Shown: positions 34,783-43,631 of the stretch, in pieces | How positions within the stretch are numbered: the stretch's first letter is position 1 | How the letters are laid out: each line of letters begins with the position of its first letter | NCBI GenBank assembly: GCA_003023405.1 | Contig: PXST01000002.1 | Location: forward strand, 60,128-124,127 | Reading direction: 5' to 3' | From: Halobacteriales archaeon SW_8_68_21 | GTDB taxonomy: Archaea > Halobacteriota > Halobacteria > Halobacteriales > Haloferacaceae | DNA: 64,000 nucleotides | Program-made: the position numbers and the translations under genes | Notes under the pieces: generated by a model | Told to the model about the DNA's origin: nothing | The model's input: the letters and a program-made list of their open reading frames with translations, nothing else | Database searches by the model: none

Positions 34783-34860
34783 ACGAAACTCTCGTCGGCC
34801 GAGTTCAAAACGGTTCGTTCGAACGGGTCAGCGGCGACGAACGCGACCCGACCGCCGCCT

Positions 34861-35442
34861 TCACTCCTCTTCTTCGACGACTTCTGGGTCCTCGATGGCC
34901 GACTGGAGCGAGTCGAGTCCGTTGACCCACTCGGAGACCAGTCCGTATTCGAGGTCCTCGACGAGTTCGATGTCGAGCGTCTCGCCGTCGATGACGCGCG
35001 TCCCAGCCTGAACGACGTAGCCCAAGGCGGCGTCGAGATCGTCGCCCTCCTCGGCCTCGGCGGCCGCGCGCACGAACTCGCTCACGTCGCCCTCGACGAC
35101 GCCGCCGACGACGTACTCCTCGGCCGCGTAAAAGACGGGGACGAGCGAGGTCTGGACGCCGTCGATCAGCATCACCTTGTCCTCGTCGTCGAACTCGACG
35201 TCGGCGAGGACGATGTCACGGATGTCGCGGACCTCCTCGACCGCACGGTCCTCGTCAATGCGCTCCTCGTCGAACGCGGCGAGCACCTTCACCACCGCGA
35301 TCGCGGCGTCGTCTTGAAGGTTCAAGAGGAGCCGTGCGGAGTCTTCGTTTTCGGGGTCCAGCTCCTCTTCCGCCAGCCTGTCGAGCCAGTTCTGCCAGCG
35401 TTCGTCCGTATAGAACGTTTCAACGGCGTCGTCGTCGGTCAT
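34861..35442 (-). CDS. DUF2150 family protein
   Basis: 193-residue acidic helical protein. MTDDDAVETFYTDERWQNWL, LNLQDDAAIAVVKVLAAFDE and VLADVEFDDEDKVMLIDGVQ are typical of DUF2150, which is found mainly in haloarchaea and whose role is unknown. The start is taken at 35442; an in-frame ATG nine codons upstream is less likely. The IS element inserted upstream ends about 90 bp before this start, so its promoter may have been altered. Confidence 0.88.
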   Translation of the reverse strand: MTDDDAVETFYTDERWQNWLDRLAEEELDPENEDSARLLLNLQDDAAIAVVKVLAAFDEERIDEDRAVEEVRDIRDIVLADVEFDDEDKVMLIDGVQTSLVPVFYAAEEYVVGGVVEGDVSEFVRAAAEAEEGDDLDAALGYVVQAGTRVIDGETLDIELVEDLEYGLVSEWVNGLDSLQSAIEDPEVVEEEE

Positions 35443-35538
35443 GTCCCGTACGTCGCCCGGCCAACTCAAATGCCTTTCCTATCGATCGTCGCCCGAGACC
35501 GCGTCTCACCCGGCTCGCCGCCGGAATTGACCTCCTCT

Positions 35539-35573
35539 CGCGCCTAAAGACGCGGGAATCCCACCACGGGATT
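35539..35573 (-). repeat. Right-end hairpins of the IS element
   Basis: CGCG at 35539-35542 pairs with CGCG at 35551-35554 around loop CCTAAAGA. Next to it AATCCC (35557-35562) pairs with GGGATT (35568-35573) around ACCAC. In TnpB systems the right end also encodes the 3' scaffold of the guide RNA, read here on the minus strand. Confidence 0.7.
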
Positions 35574-35598
35574 TCAGGCCGATCGTGGCCCTACGGTT

Positions 35599-36834
35599 TC
35601 AAGACGCATACGTTCCAAGCGTCTCTTGCTGGGTAGCATCGGCTTGGCTGTCTTGTGGGGCGGTCAAACGCCCCCCATCCTCAGCCGAGTCATTGCCACC
35701 CGTGTGTTTTCTTGAATGGCTCTCTCCGCTGAGGTAGCGGTCCGCGATGTTTATCGCGCCGTTCACGTCCGCTTGGTACTCGCCCATCCAGCACGCATTG
35801 TTCGTACACTTGAATGTCGCCTGTCTCGGGCGGTGTCCCACCTCACCGCAAGCGTGGCACTCTTTCGAGGTGTTACGCGGGTTCACCGTTTCGACCGGGA
35901 TACCCTTCTCCACGGCTTTGTAGCGTATCTGCGCGTGGAGTTTGGCGAATTCCCATCCGTGGAGACGCCGATTCATGAAGTCGCCGTAGTTCATCGACTC
36001 CCGGATGTACGTTAGGTCTTCCAGAACAAGAACGGGATTCTCGACAGACTCGGCGTACTCTACGACTTCGCGGGTGACGCGGTGGAACACGTCGTCTATC
36101 TGGTTCCATAAATCGTCCCCGAAGGACTCCGCAATGCGTTCACTTCCACGTATCTGGAGTCGCCGTGTGGCGGTGAAGTAGGATTTGCGGAGCCGGCGGA
36201 CGGTTTTGCCCTCGTTGTCCCACAGTTTGGGCGCGGTCGGAGAACCGTGCTCGTCGCGGTGACACACCGTAACGAGTGACGCTTCTCCAATATCGACCCC
36301 GATGGGCGTCCGTTCTTCGGCGGACTCTCCGGAACTATCCTCTACGTTGCGGGTCGCGGTGACGTGAAGATACCATGTCCCGTCCCGCTCGAACAACCGA
36401 CTCTCGCCCATCGTGGCATCCCCCGCGTTCAACGCTTCCAGCCAACCCCTCTGTTCGGGGTTCGGTTGGGCGGGCATCCAGAGGTGGTAGTCCTCGTGGT
36501 GCGGGATTTTGACGTACCACTCAATCGCGTTCTCGGGCTTGTGATCGAGCCGTAGCCCCTCGTTCGTGAACCGTACAGGGTGGTCGTCGTAAAGTTCGCT
36601 CGCGTTGTACGTCGTTATGAGTTGTGGGACGTACTTTTTGAGCGCGTTCTTCGCGTACCCGCTCAGGTCGTAGTTGACCACTACGTCGTTTGCTTCGGTC
36701 TGCGTGGTACATCGGGCGTTGAAGGCGTCTTGGAGGGCTTTCTGGTACGCTTTTCGCGTCTCTTGGAGTTTCCCTCGTTTGTGAGCGTTCGGCTCTACCA
36801 GTTTGAGTTCGAGCGTCTTCGTGAGTTCGGTCAC
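35599..36834 (-). CDS. tnpB: TnpB, RNA-guided nuclease of IS200/IS605
   Basis: 411-residue TnpB, the ancestor-type of Cas12: an RNA-guided DNA nuclease that helps retain the transposon. The N-terminal half is the wedge/REC-like part. RuvC acidic residues are visible in PIGVDIGEASLVTVC (near residue 181), LVLEDLTYIRESM, and ADVNGAINIADRYL. Between the last two lies the zinc finger CHACGEVGHRPRQATFKC with a following NNAC. All catalytic positions are present, so it should be active. Its start overlaps tnpA by 4 nt. The guide RNA would come from its 3' end and the right border. Confidence 0.93.
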   Translation of the reverse strand: MTELTKTLELKLVEPNAHKRGKLQETRKAYQKALQDAFNARCTTQTEANDVVVNYDLSGYAKNALKKYVPQLITTYNASELYDDHPVRFTNEGLRLDHKPENAIEWYVKIPHHEDYHLWMPAQPNPEQRGWLEALNAGDATMGESRLFERDGTWYLHVTATRNVEDSSGESAEERTPIGVDIGEASLVTVCHRDEHGSPTAPKLWDNEGKTVRRLRKSYFTATRRLQIRGSERIAESFGDDLWNQIDDVFHRVTREVVEYAESVENPVLVLEDLTYIRESMNYGDFMNRRLHGWEFAKLHAQIRYKAVEKGIPVETVNPRNTSKECHACGEVGHRPRQATFKCTNNACWMGEYQADVNGAINIADRYLSGESHSRKHTGGNDSAEDGGRLTAPQDSQADATQQETLGTYAS

Positions 36835-37220
36835 GAATCGCCCTCCTTGTGTCTCTGGATGTAGTTCTCAACTGTCTCAGTTGAAACGTGCCCGGCGGTC
36901 CCTGCGTAGTATCCTCGCGCCCATCCGATTTTTTCACCGTCGTGGTCGGCGTATCGGTGGTTGTACTTGCGCGAGGAGATGCCCTTGAACCAGTTGGCGA
37001 GTAGTGCCGGCTCGTTCTTGGGTGGGCTACTGACGAACAGGTGAACGTGGTCGGGTTGGACAGTGAGATCGAGTATTTCGACGCCCTTGTCGTCGGCTAT
37101 TTCGTGGAGGATGGTTCGCACACGGCTGACGACCTCGTTGACGAGTACCGACTGACGGTACTTCGGCAACCACACGAGGTGGTAGTTAAGCTTGTAGGTT
37201 GCGTGCCGTGTGGTCTTCAT
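36831..37220 (-). CDS. tnpA: TnpA, Y1 transposase of IS200 type
   Basis: 129-residue HUH-type single-strand transposase. The HUH motif is QPDHVHLFVSS and the catalytic Tyr is in ETVENYIQRHK near residue 120. YKLNYHLVWLPKYRQSVL is the typical start of IS200 transposases. It is full-length and followed by tnpB with a 4-nt overlap, so the element may be autonomous. Confidence 0.94.
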   Translation of the reverse strand: MKTTRHATYKLNYHLVWLPKYRQSVLVNEVVSRVRTILHEIADDKGVEILDLTVQPDHVHLFVSSPPKNEPALLANWFKGISSRKYNHRYADHDGEKIGWARGYYAGTAGHVSTETVENYIQRHKEGDS

Positions 37221-37325
37221 CCGTACTACACACTATAGTCTATTATTGTCTTAATTCCACCGATAGAACGGTAGGAAATCCACATATATCGTCGCTAGTG
37301 AGCATGTAGACTATTGTCCGCTTAA

Positions 37326-37343
37326 CCCCGCCTAAAGACGGGG
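37326..37343 (-). repeat. Left-end hairpin of the IS element
   Basis: CCCCG (37326-37330) pairs with CGGGG (37339-37343) around the loop CCTAAAGA, identical to the loop at the right end. Such subterminal hairpins are what TnpA binds. Confidence 0.75.
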
Positions 37344-37362
37344 GTATGCGCTCGTAACTTTA

Positions 37363-38220
37363 TCACGGCGCTCGGCCAAGCGTCGCCTCGGTGTCGATCC
37401 CGTACACCGCGGCGGGCGTCTCCACGTGCGCGCGCCGGACCGCCTCGTCGTACCCCTCGTCGAGCAGCCACCGAACGCGGCGCGGAACGGTCTTCGGTCC
37501 GAGCACCATCCCCGGGCGGTCGGGGTCGTCGACGAAGTCGGTCTCCATCAGGAACGGCTCGCCCGCCTCGGCGGCGCGGCGGAGACGGTCCTTGTCACTC
37601 ATCACGCTCGGCGTGACGCCCGCCAGTTCCCCCGCGGCGTAGTGTTTGACGACCTGCGAGGGGTCGAGTCCGACCTCTTCGGCGACCGCCGCGAGATCGG
37701 TCAGATCCTCCGTGGCCTCGGTGTGGAGCTGGACCGCACAGCCGGCGTCGGCACCCAGCTCGAACGCGCGCCGCGTCACCGCGTTCGACGCCTCCCACAC
37801 CGCGTCGGACACGTCGTAGTGGGGGCGGCCGGACTTCAGCGCCAGCGCGTCACCATCGGCGACGTACTCGCTCGCGACCGCCAGCCCGCCGCACATGAGA
37901 TCGCGTGCCGCGGCGGGCGAGAAGCCGCGCTCGTCGACGAGCCGGCTGATCAGCCCGGGGTGGACCCCGAGAACGGGCCACGCGCGCCCCGGAAGGACCT
38001 CCGTCGCGGCCGCGACGGTCTCCAGCGTCTCCTCGAAGACGGCCCGGAAGTCGGCCGGCTCGTCCGGCTCGACGCCGAGCAGCCACGAGGGCTTGTTCAC
38101 CACCAGCAGGTGGGTGCCGCCGAGCCGGACGAACTCCTCGACGGCCTCGACCCCGCGACCGTGACGGGGGTCGAGGTGGAGGTGGTTATCCAGTACGGGC
38201 GTGCCCAGGTCCTCTGTCAT
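37363..38220 (-). CDS. TatD-related metal-dependent hydrolase
   Basis: 285-residue amidohydrolase-fold protein. LDNHLHLDPRHGRG supplies the metal-binding HxH; GVHPG follows on the next strand; CAVQLHTEATEDLTD and QVVKHYAAGELAGV hold the further His ligands, and EPFLMETDFVDDP the Asp. This arrangement matches the archaeal TatD-like family (COG1099). TatD enzymes are DNases or hydrolases; the substrate of this branch is unknown. Its stop lies only about 13 bp from the IS left end, so the IS landed just behind the gene. Confidence 0.88.
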   Translation of the reverse strand: MTEDLGTPVLDNHLHLDPRHGRGVEAVEEFVRLGGTHLLVVNKPSWLLGVEPDEPADFRAVFEETLETVAAATEVLPGRAWPVLGVHPGLISRLVDERGFSPAAARDLMCGGLAVASEYVADGDALALKSGRPHYDVSDAVWEASNAVTRRAFELGADAGCAVQLHTEATEDLTDLAAVAEEVGLDPSQVVKHYAAGELAGVTPSVMSDKDRLRRAAEAGEPFLMETDFVDDPDRPGMVLGPKTVPRRVRWLLDEGYDEAVRRAHVETPAAVYGIDTEATLGRAP

Positions 38221-38260
38221 GGAGGGAAATTCGGTCGCGCCCGATTAGAAGGATCGGTCC

Positions 38261-38620
38261 TCAGTCGCCGCCCTCGGCCGACGCGCCGGACGACCCGGAC
38301 GACTCGGCTCTCTCGGACTCTCCGGACGGCCCGGACTCTCCGGACGACTCCGCCCCCTCGGACGCCTCCGGCCGCGGCACCGTCACGTCGGGGAGCCCGG
38401 CCTCGATCTCCTTGGGCCGGTCGCCGAACCGCCCGGGCAACACCAGTCGCTCGCCGAGCGCGTTCGCTGGCTCGTCGCTCGCGTAGCCGGGGCCGTCAGT
38501 GGCCAGTTCGAAGAGGACGCCCGCGAACTCCCGGAAGTACACCGACCGGAACCAGCGGCGGTCGATCTGCTCGGTCGGGCGCAACCCCAACGACGCCACC
38601 GCGTCGCGCATCGCGGCCGG
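38261..38620 (-). pseudogene. C-terminal remnant of a VOC-type ring-cleaving dioxygenase
   Basis: About 117 residues: MRDAVASLGLRPTEQIDRRW, then FRSVYFREFAGVLFELATDG and ERLVLPGRFGDRPKEIEAGL. This is the end of the second vicinal-oxygen-chelate module of glyoxalase/extradiol-dioxygenase proteins, including the metal Glu in LFELATDGPGYA. The roughly 200 N-terminal residues expected upstream are absent; instead three 63-bp repeats follow at once. A Ser/Gly/Glu-rich tail (ESSGESGPSGESERAESSGS) is appended. An ATG at 38611 could still yield a short protein, but function as dioxygenase is lost. Confidence 0.7.
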
Positions 38621-38621
38621 G

Positions 38622-38810
38622 GCTTCGGTGGTGTTCGTGTCGATCGCTCGCTTATAAACAGAAACGTACAGCCAAGTGGCTGGGGCTTCGGTGGTGTTAG
38701 CGTCGATCGCTCGCTTATAAACAGAAACGTACAGCCGAGTGGCTGGGGCTTCGGTGGTGTTAGCGTCGATCGCCCGCTTATAAACAGAAACGCACAGCCG
38801 AGCGGTCGAG
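38622..38810 (-). repeat. Three tandem 63-bp repeats each with a TATA-like box
   Basis: Units begin GCTTCGGTGGTGTT at 38622, 38685 and 38748. Each contains CGCTTATAAACAGAAACG, which on the minus strand reads as a strong TATA element (TTTATAAGCG). Copies 1 and 2 are nearly identical; copy 3 has a few changes and a diverged end. The 63-bp period is in frame. A weak relative of the unit's GC-rich half lies at 13949-13972. Confidence 0.9.
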
Positions 38811-38837
38811 GCGTCCGACTCAGCCCGAACGGACGAG

Positions 38838-39599
38838 TCAGCGCGCCCGGCCCATCTCGCTCTCGATTCGGCGGCGGAGCGCGTCCAGCCGGTCGCCGAC
38901 CGCGGCGACGGCCGCGAGGACCGGGTACGTCACGTCGAGGTCCTGATAACAGTACGCCGGCAGATCGAGGTCGTCGCCCAACGCGAGCCGGCGCTCGTGG
39001 TCCGCGAGCACGCGCTGGCGGCGGGCCGCGATCCGGTCGCAGTCCTCGCGGAGCGCCTCGGTCCGGGTCCGACAGGCGTCGAGCGCGCCGAAGGTGGGGG
39101 TCGACTTCTTCTCCTCGCCGTCGCCGCCGAGTTCGTCTTCGATCGCCTCGATCTCCGTCCGGATCGAGGCGAGTCTGGACCGCGCGCACTCGACCGATTC
39201 GATCTCGGACTCCAGCGCGTCGAGGAACGCCTCGCGCTCTTGGACCGCGGTCTCGGCCGCGCTCAACATCGAGCGCTTGTACTCCTCGTGAAAGCAGTTC
39301 GTGCGGGTAAGCGCGTACGCGAGTTCGGGACCAAACTCCGCGGCGATGCTCCGCTCGTAGGTGTCGTCGTACTCCGCCTCGTAGTGCGGGACCGACATCA
39401 CCGTCGACCGGTACGCGTCCCGCACCGCGACGAGCCGAGAGCCAGCGGGCGTCGCCGCGCCGCCGATCCCGACCCCGCTGTCCGTCGCGCCGCCGAATCC
39501 CCCGCCCACACCGTCAGGGGCGTGCGTGCCGCCGGAACCGCCGATCTCCGCGCCGCTCGCCGGATCGGTGCGGCCGCTCTCGTCCGGGATCGACGACAC
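38838..39599 (-). CDS. DUF7260-like coiled-coil protein
   Basis: 253 residues from the GTG at 39599. A Gly-rich linker is followed by long charged helices: VRDAYRSTVMSVPHYEAEYD, DTYERSIAAEFGPELAYALT, ERRLALGDDLDLPAYCYQDL. This pattern matches a haloarchaeal family I recall as DUF7260, function unknown. Family-like sequence (YVVDEREAFRAFRRRV) continues in frame upstream to about 39660 and a GATATATACC box lies just before it, but no ATG or GTG is present there, so the real start may use an unusual codon or have mutated. Confidence 0.65.
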   Translation of the reverse strand: MSSIPDESGRTDPASGAEIGGSGGTHAPDGVGGGFGGATDSGVGIGGAATPAGSRLVAVRDAYRSTVMSVPHYEAEYDDTYERSIAAEFGPELAYALTRTNCFHEEYKRSMLSAAETAVQEREAFLDALESEIESVECARSRLASIRTEIEAIEDELGGDGEEKKSTPTFGALDACRTRTEALREDCDRIAARRQRVLADHERRLALGDDLDLPAYCYQDLDVTYPVLAAVAAVGDRLDALRRRIESEMGRAR

Positions 39600-39728
39600 G
39601 CGGCGGCGGAACGCCCGGAACGCCTCCCGCTCGTCGACGACGTATGGTCGGCGCGTGAGCGCTCCGGAGCGGTATATATCTCCGAACTCCCGTCGTCTGA
39701 CGCGTTCGCGAACGCCGGTGGACAGCGG

Positions 39729-39736
39729 TTTTATCC
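39729..39736 (+). promoter_or_regulatory. TATA-like element of the cupin gene
   Basis: TTTTATCC centred about 25 bases before the ATG at 39757, consistent with a leaderless transcript. Confidence 0.5.
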
Positions 39737-39756
39737 CTCCGCCGCCGACCGCCGGT

Positions 39757-40122
39757 ATGGAGAAGGTGGCACTCGCCGAGGCGTTCGACTCGTTCGACGA
39801 GACGTGGTCCCCGCGGGTCGCGGGCGAACTCAACGGGCAGGCGGTCAAGCTGGCGAAGGCGGACGCGGAGTTCGTCTGGCACAGCCACGCGGACGCCGAC
39901 GAGCTGTTCTTCGTCCACGCCGGACGGCTGCGGATCGAGTTCCGCGAGGCGGCGGACATAGTGTTGGAGCCGGGCGAACTCACGATTGTCCCGCGCGGGA
40001 CCGAACACCGCCCCGTCGCGGAGCCGGAGGCGGAGCTCCTGCTGTTCGAGCCGAGCGAGACGCGCAACACGGGCGACGTCGAGACCGACGAGACCGTGAC
40101 CGATCTGGAGCGGGTAAACTGA
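39757..40122 (+). CDS. Cupin-domain protein
   Basis: 121-residue single cupin. Motif 1 is VWHSHADADELFFVHAGRLR (HxH, then Glu and Gly) and motif 2 is GELTIVPRGTEHRPVA, giving the full His/Glu/His metal set. Single-domain cupins of this type include sugar isomerases and small sensors; the role is not clear. Monocistronic, divergent from the DUF7260-like gene. Confidence 0.9.
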   Translation: MEKVALAEAFDSFDETWSPRVAGELNGQAVKLAKADAEFVWHSHADADELFFVHAGRLRIEFREAADIVLEPGELTIVPRGTEHRPVAEPEAELLLFEPSETRNTGDVETDETVTDLERVN

Positions 40123-40173
40123 AGCGGTCCGGCCGGACCGACCCCACCCCCGAAACCGGCCACGACCGAGCCG

Positions 40174-40512
40174 TCACGTGGCGACGGCCCGGGCGAGCGA
40201 TCCGAGAAGCGGCAGCCCCAGCCCGGCCCCGACGGTGACGTAGACGACCGGCCGCATCCCCGGCGCGGCGGCGGCCGCAGGCCCGAGCGACGCCACGAAC
40301 GCGGCGAGTGCGACAGCGCCGGCCCCCAGCGCGTACGCGACGCCCCGGCGGACCGTCGGCGCGGCGAGCGACGCGAGCGCGCCGGCCGCGACCAACCCGA
40401 GCCAGTGGACCGTCGCGAGCGCAACGCCGACGCCGAGGGCGACGAGCAACGCGGCGGCGCGCGGTCGCGCCTCGGTCCTGACGCGCTCGCGGAGCGACGG
40501 GGAGTCGCTCAT
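40174..40512 (-). CDS. Hypothetical four-helix membrane protein
   Basis: 112 residues: basic start MSDSPSLRERVRTEARPR, then four hydrophobic Ala/Gly/Val-rich segments (AALLVALGVGVALATVHWLG, VAAGALASLAAPTV, ALGAGAVALAAFVASLG, VVYVTVGAGLGLPLLGSL). Its ATG overlaps the original stop of the acylase gene (ATGA), so it was the second gene of that operon. No family recognised. Confidence 0.65.
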   Translation of the reverse strand: MSDSPSLRERVRTEARPRAAALLVALGVGVALATVHWLGLVAAGALASLAAPTVRRGVAYALGAGAVALAAFVASLGPAAAAAPGMRPVVYVTVGAGLGLPLLGSLARAVAT

Positions 40513-42757
40513 CGGGTCTCCTCCGCCGACTCGAACCGGACCCGCGTCTCGTCGCCGCCGCCGAGCGGCATCGGGCGCTGGTCGTCGCCAGCTCGACCCG
40601 ACCGCGGACTCGACGCGGTAGTTTCTCACCGTCGCGGGCGAACCGTCGGCGGGCAGGTCGGCGTAGTTCAGGAACGGGGCCTCGCCCCCGACGGGGTGGT
40701 CCATCGCCCGGGTGGTGTTGTAGTCGCCGTACGTCTCCCAGCCCTCGTCGTCGATCTCGGCGAGCGCGTCGCCGAGCGCCCGGACGGCGAGCGTCGCCCG
40801 CGAGCGCCCGTCGAACAGCGGGTCGTCGTCCGGGAGCCGCGCGAGCGTCCAGTCGCTCGGGTAGTAGGCCTCGCCGAGGTCGGCGTCGGCGAAGGTCGGC
40901 CCGAAGACGCGCTCGCGGAAGTGCGGGAGGTAGCGAGCGAAAAGCAGCGCGGCGCGGGAGTCCCGGGCCATTCGGTGGTCCCACGCGTTGAGCGCGTCGG
41001 CGGCGTCGGCGAGCGACCGGTCGGTGTCCGGAGTGTCGGACCCGGCCTCGTCGCGGACGGCGGCGACCACCTCCGGGACGAGTTCGGGCGCGCGGCCGTC
41101 GCGCACGTCGCTCTGGAGGCCGCGGTGGAACGCCGGATCGGTGACGCCCTCCCCGTCGACCGCGGCGTCGAGTCGATCGGGCGCTGGTTGGCCGTTGAGA
41201 GGACCGCCGGATCGATCGCGTGTGGCTTCTCTTCGAAGGGGACGAACCCGTCCCACGAGGACTCGCCGAACGGCTCGAACCCGTCCCACGAGGACTCGCC
41301 GGCGGAGCCGTCGAAGATCCGGTCGCCGTCGACGACCTCGCCGTCGACCCGCCGGATCGGCAGCCGCCCGGTCGCGAAGTAGAGCGTCCGCCCGTCGGCG
41401 TCCGCGTACACGAGGTTCTGGGTCGGCAAGTCGAAGTCCCGCGTCGCCGCGAGGACGTCGTCTACCCCCTCGCTGCGCCCGTAGGCCTCGATGGCGGCCG
41501 TGGTCCGCGTCGCGGTGTGGCCCGTCCACGCCCCCCCGACCGTCCGCCCCTCGCGCTCGATCAGGGGGCCGTGGACGGTGCGGCGCACCCGGAGATCGCG
41601 GTCCTCGCCGCCGGCGACCGGGATCGTGCGCATCTCGTCGACCTCGAAGGATCGCCACTCCCCGTCGTACCGGTACTCGTCGCCCGCGTCGTCGATCTCG
41701 TAGCGGTAGCAGTCGAGGACGTCCGCGCCGAGGTTGGTGAACGACCACGCGCCGCGGTCGTTCGCGCCCGCGATGACGAAGGGGGCCCCGGAGAACGTCG
41801 CGCCCCGGACCGACCGCTCGGGCGTCTCGACCGCCTGCTCGTACCACAGCGGCGGCGCTTGTAAGGAGAGGTGCGGGTCGTACGCGAGTATCGGCGTCCC
41901 GCTCTCGGTGTGCTCGCCGGAGACGACCCAACTGTTCGAGCCGACGCCGGTCGGCGACTCGAAGTCGGAGAGCCAGTCGGTCAGGGCGGGGTCGACGGGG
42001 CCGACCGACCCTCCGTTACCGGCTCGGCGGTCCCGTCGAGGATCGCCTCGTCGTGGTCGTAGCGCGTCGGGAACAGCGTCGCGGCGCGCCCCTCGCCGAG
42101 GCGGTCGGCGACGAGCGCGCGCCGCAGTTCGCCGAAGTCGCCGGTGAGCGTCCACGAGATCTGTTTCTCCATCAGCATCGAGTCGACCGGGGTCCACGGC
42201 TCCGGCTCGTAGCCGATCAGCTCGAACTCCAGCGGGAGCGGCAGCTCCGATCTCGCCGCGTTGACGCCGTCGACGAACGCCTCGACGAGGGGGCCGGCGC
42301 GGCTCTCGCCGACGACCTCCCACGTGGCCTCGGCGGCCTCGGCGAAGCCCATCGCGACGTTGAATTCGTCGCTCGACAGCGTCGCCTCGCCGATCACCTC
42401 CGAGAGCCGGCCGCGCATCACGCGGCGCTGGAGGTCCATTGCGAACAGGCGGTCGAACGCCTGACAGTAGCCGACCGCGAAGTACGCGGCGGACTCCGAG
42501 TCGGCCGAGACCTGCGGCACGCCGAACTCGTCGCGGGCGACCGCCGCCGGCCCGTGCGGGCTCTCGACGGTGTCCGGGAGCGAGCGGTCGGCGGCGTCCC
42601 ACGCCTCGCCCGACAGCGGCGCGAACGAGTCGAGGAGGTCGGCCGCGTCGCTCGTCGCCAGCCCAGCGGTGCCGGCCGCGAGGGCGCTCGCGAGGACCGC
42701 GCGGCGTGTGGTATCGCGTGTCACCTCCCGACGAAGGCCGCGATCCCTCATTATCAT
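40509..42757 (-). pseudogene. Penicillin acylase (Ntn-hydrolase) family gene with three lesions
   Basis: Starts at ATG 42757 or 42751 with a Tat-like leader (MRDRGLRREVTRDTTRRAVL). The alpha part includes GPAAVARDEFGVPQVSADSE and YCQAFDRLFAMDLQRRVMRG. Lesion 1, near 42018, shifts frame between GTAEPVT and GNGGSVGP. The beta part then starts with the catalytic Ser in GVGSNSWVVSGEHTESG and continues to VLSTANQRPIDS. Lesion 2, near 41170, is a frame change plus loss of the usual segment after ANQR. The third frame runs AVDGEGVTDPAFHRGLQ to YRVESAVGSSWR, where lesion 3 near 40590 removes more and shifts to MPLGGGDETRVRFESAEETR. Function is lost unless these are assembly errors. Confidence 0.82.
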
Positions 42758-43104
42758 TTGGATTGCCCCGTCGTACTCCTCCAACGCTGATACAGACGGC
42801 GTGTCGAATACGGGGCGCGTATCTCCCGTTGGTGTTCTGTTTCCAGAGAACTCTCGTCGCTCACCGCGGGGGAATAAACGAAACTGCCATCGTACCCGCA
42901 TGTCCGTTGACGGCCGGAGAGTGCGACGCCCGCCGACGGCTACGGTCTCGATCGGCCGAAAAACCTACTCGGAGGCGTCGGCACGGATCCGCGTAGACGG
43001 CACGTCCGCCGGTCGTCTCGTGCGACTCCGCCAGCGATAGGCCGGCCTTCGACCGGCTCGCCGAGTCGGAAAGGCTCAATTCCCGGCCCCGCGAACCCGG
43101 AGCC
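42758..43104. other. 347-bp intergenic region
   Basis: Divergent spacer between the acylase pseudogene and the gene at 43105. Several open frames cross it, none protein-like. No repeat or clear promoter found beyond moderately AT-rich spots near 42745-42775. Confidence 0.5.
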
Positions 43105-43620
43105 ATGCGCACCCCGCTCGCCGTCGCCGGCCTCCTCGCGCTCGGCGTCTGCCTGATGGCGAACCCGCTGTATCTCCCCGTCGCGGTCGGCGAGCCGGAC
43201 CCCGCGTACACCCACACGGTTCAGCCGGTGGGCGAGAGTTCCCCGATCGGTCCCGAGTCGCCGATCGATCCGGAGGCGAGCAACGACTCCGACGCGGTCG
43301 TCGCTTACGCCGACCTCGCGCCTGACGCTCGGGCGGCCTTCGACCGCGCCCGCGACGCGCCCGAGGGCGGGTTCGGCGTCGAGGACCCGGATGAGCGGGT
43401 CGACTCGCTGTCGTACCCGGTCGAGCCGACGCCCGGCGACGGGCTGTTGATCGTCGAGCGCGACGGGGAGCGGTACGAGTTCTGGACCCGGACCGTCGAG
43501 CGCGAGCCGGGCGGCGTCATCGCACAGCGGGTCCTGATCCAGCCGGTCGCGTTCATCGCCGGCTTCCTCGCCGTCGTCGCCGGCGTCGCGGTCGGGCTTC
43601 GAGGGCGGCTCGACGACTGA
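43105..43620 (+). CDS. Hypothetical protein with two terminal membrane helices
   Basis: 171 residues. An N-terminal hydrophobic segment (TPLAVAGLLALGVCLMANPL) and a C-terminal one (VAFIAGFLAVVAGVAVGLRG) flank an acidic extracytoplasmic domain that includes YADLAPDARAAFDRARDAPE and GLLIVERDGERYEFWTRTVE. The domain is conserved in style among haloarchaeal hypotheticals, but I cannot name it. Monocistronic. Confidence 0.65.
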   Translation: MRTPLAVAGLLALGVCLMANPLYLPVAVGEPDPAYTHTVQPVGESSPIGPESPIDPEASNDSDAVVAYADLAPDARAAFDRARDAPEGGFGVEDPDERVDSLSYPVEPTPGDGLLIVERDGERYEFWTRTVEREPGGVIAQRVLIQPVAFIAGFLAVVAGVAVGLRGRLDD

Positions 43621-43631
43621 GACCCCGGCGG

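Larger units (their letters stand above)
35535..37350 (-). mobile_element. IS200/IS605-family insertion sequence (tnpA plus tnpB)
   Basis: Complete-looking element read on the minus strand: left end near 37350, tnpA, overlapping tnpB, right end near 35535. Both ends carry subterminal hairpins with the same loop CCTAAAGA. Members of this family move as single strands and leave no target duplication, so exact borders cannot be set from one copy. It is inserted between tatD-like and DUF2150 genes. Confidence 0.85.

Noticed and set aside
38622..38810. 63-bp repeats as a CRISPR array
   Set aside because: The copies are contiguous with no variable spacers, and no cas genes are near.
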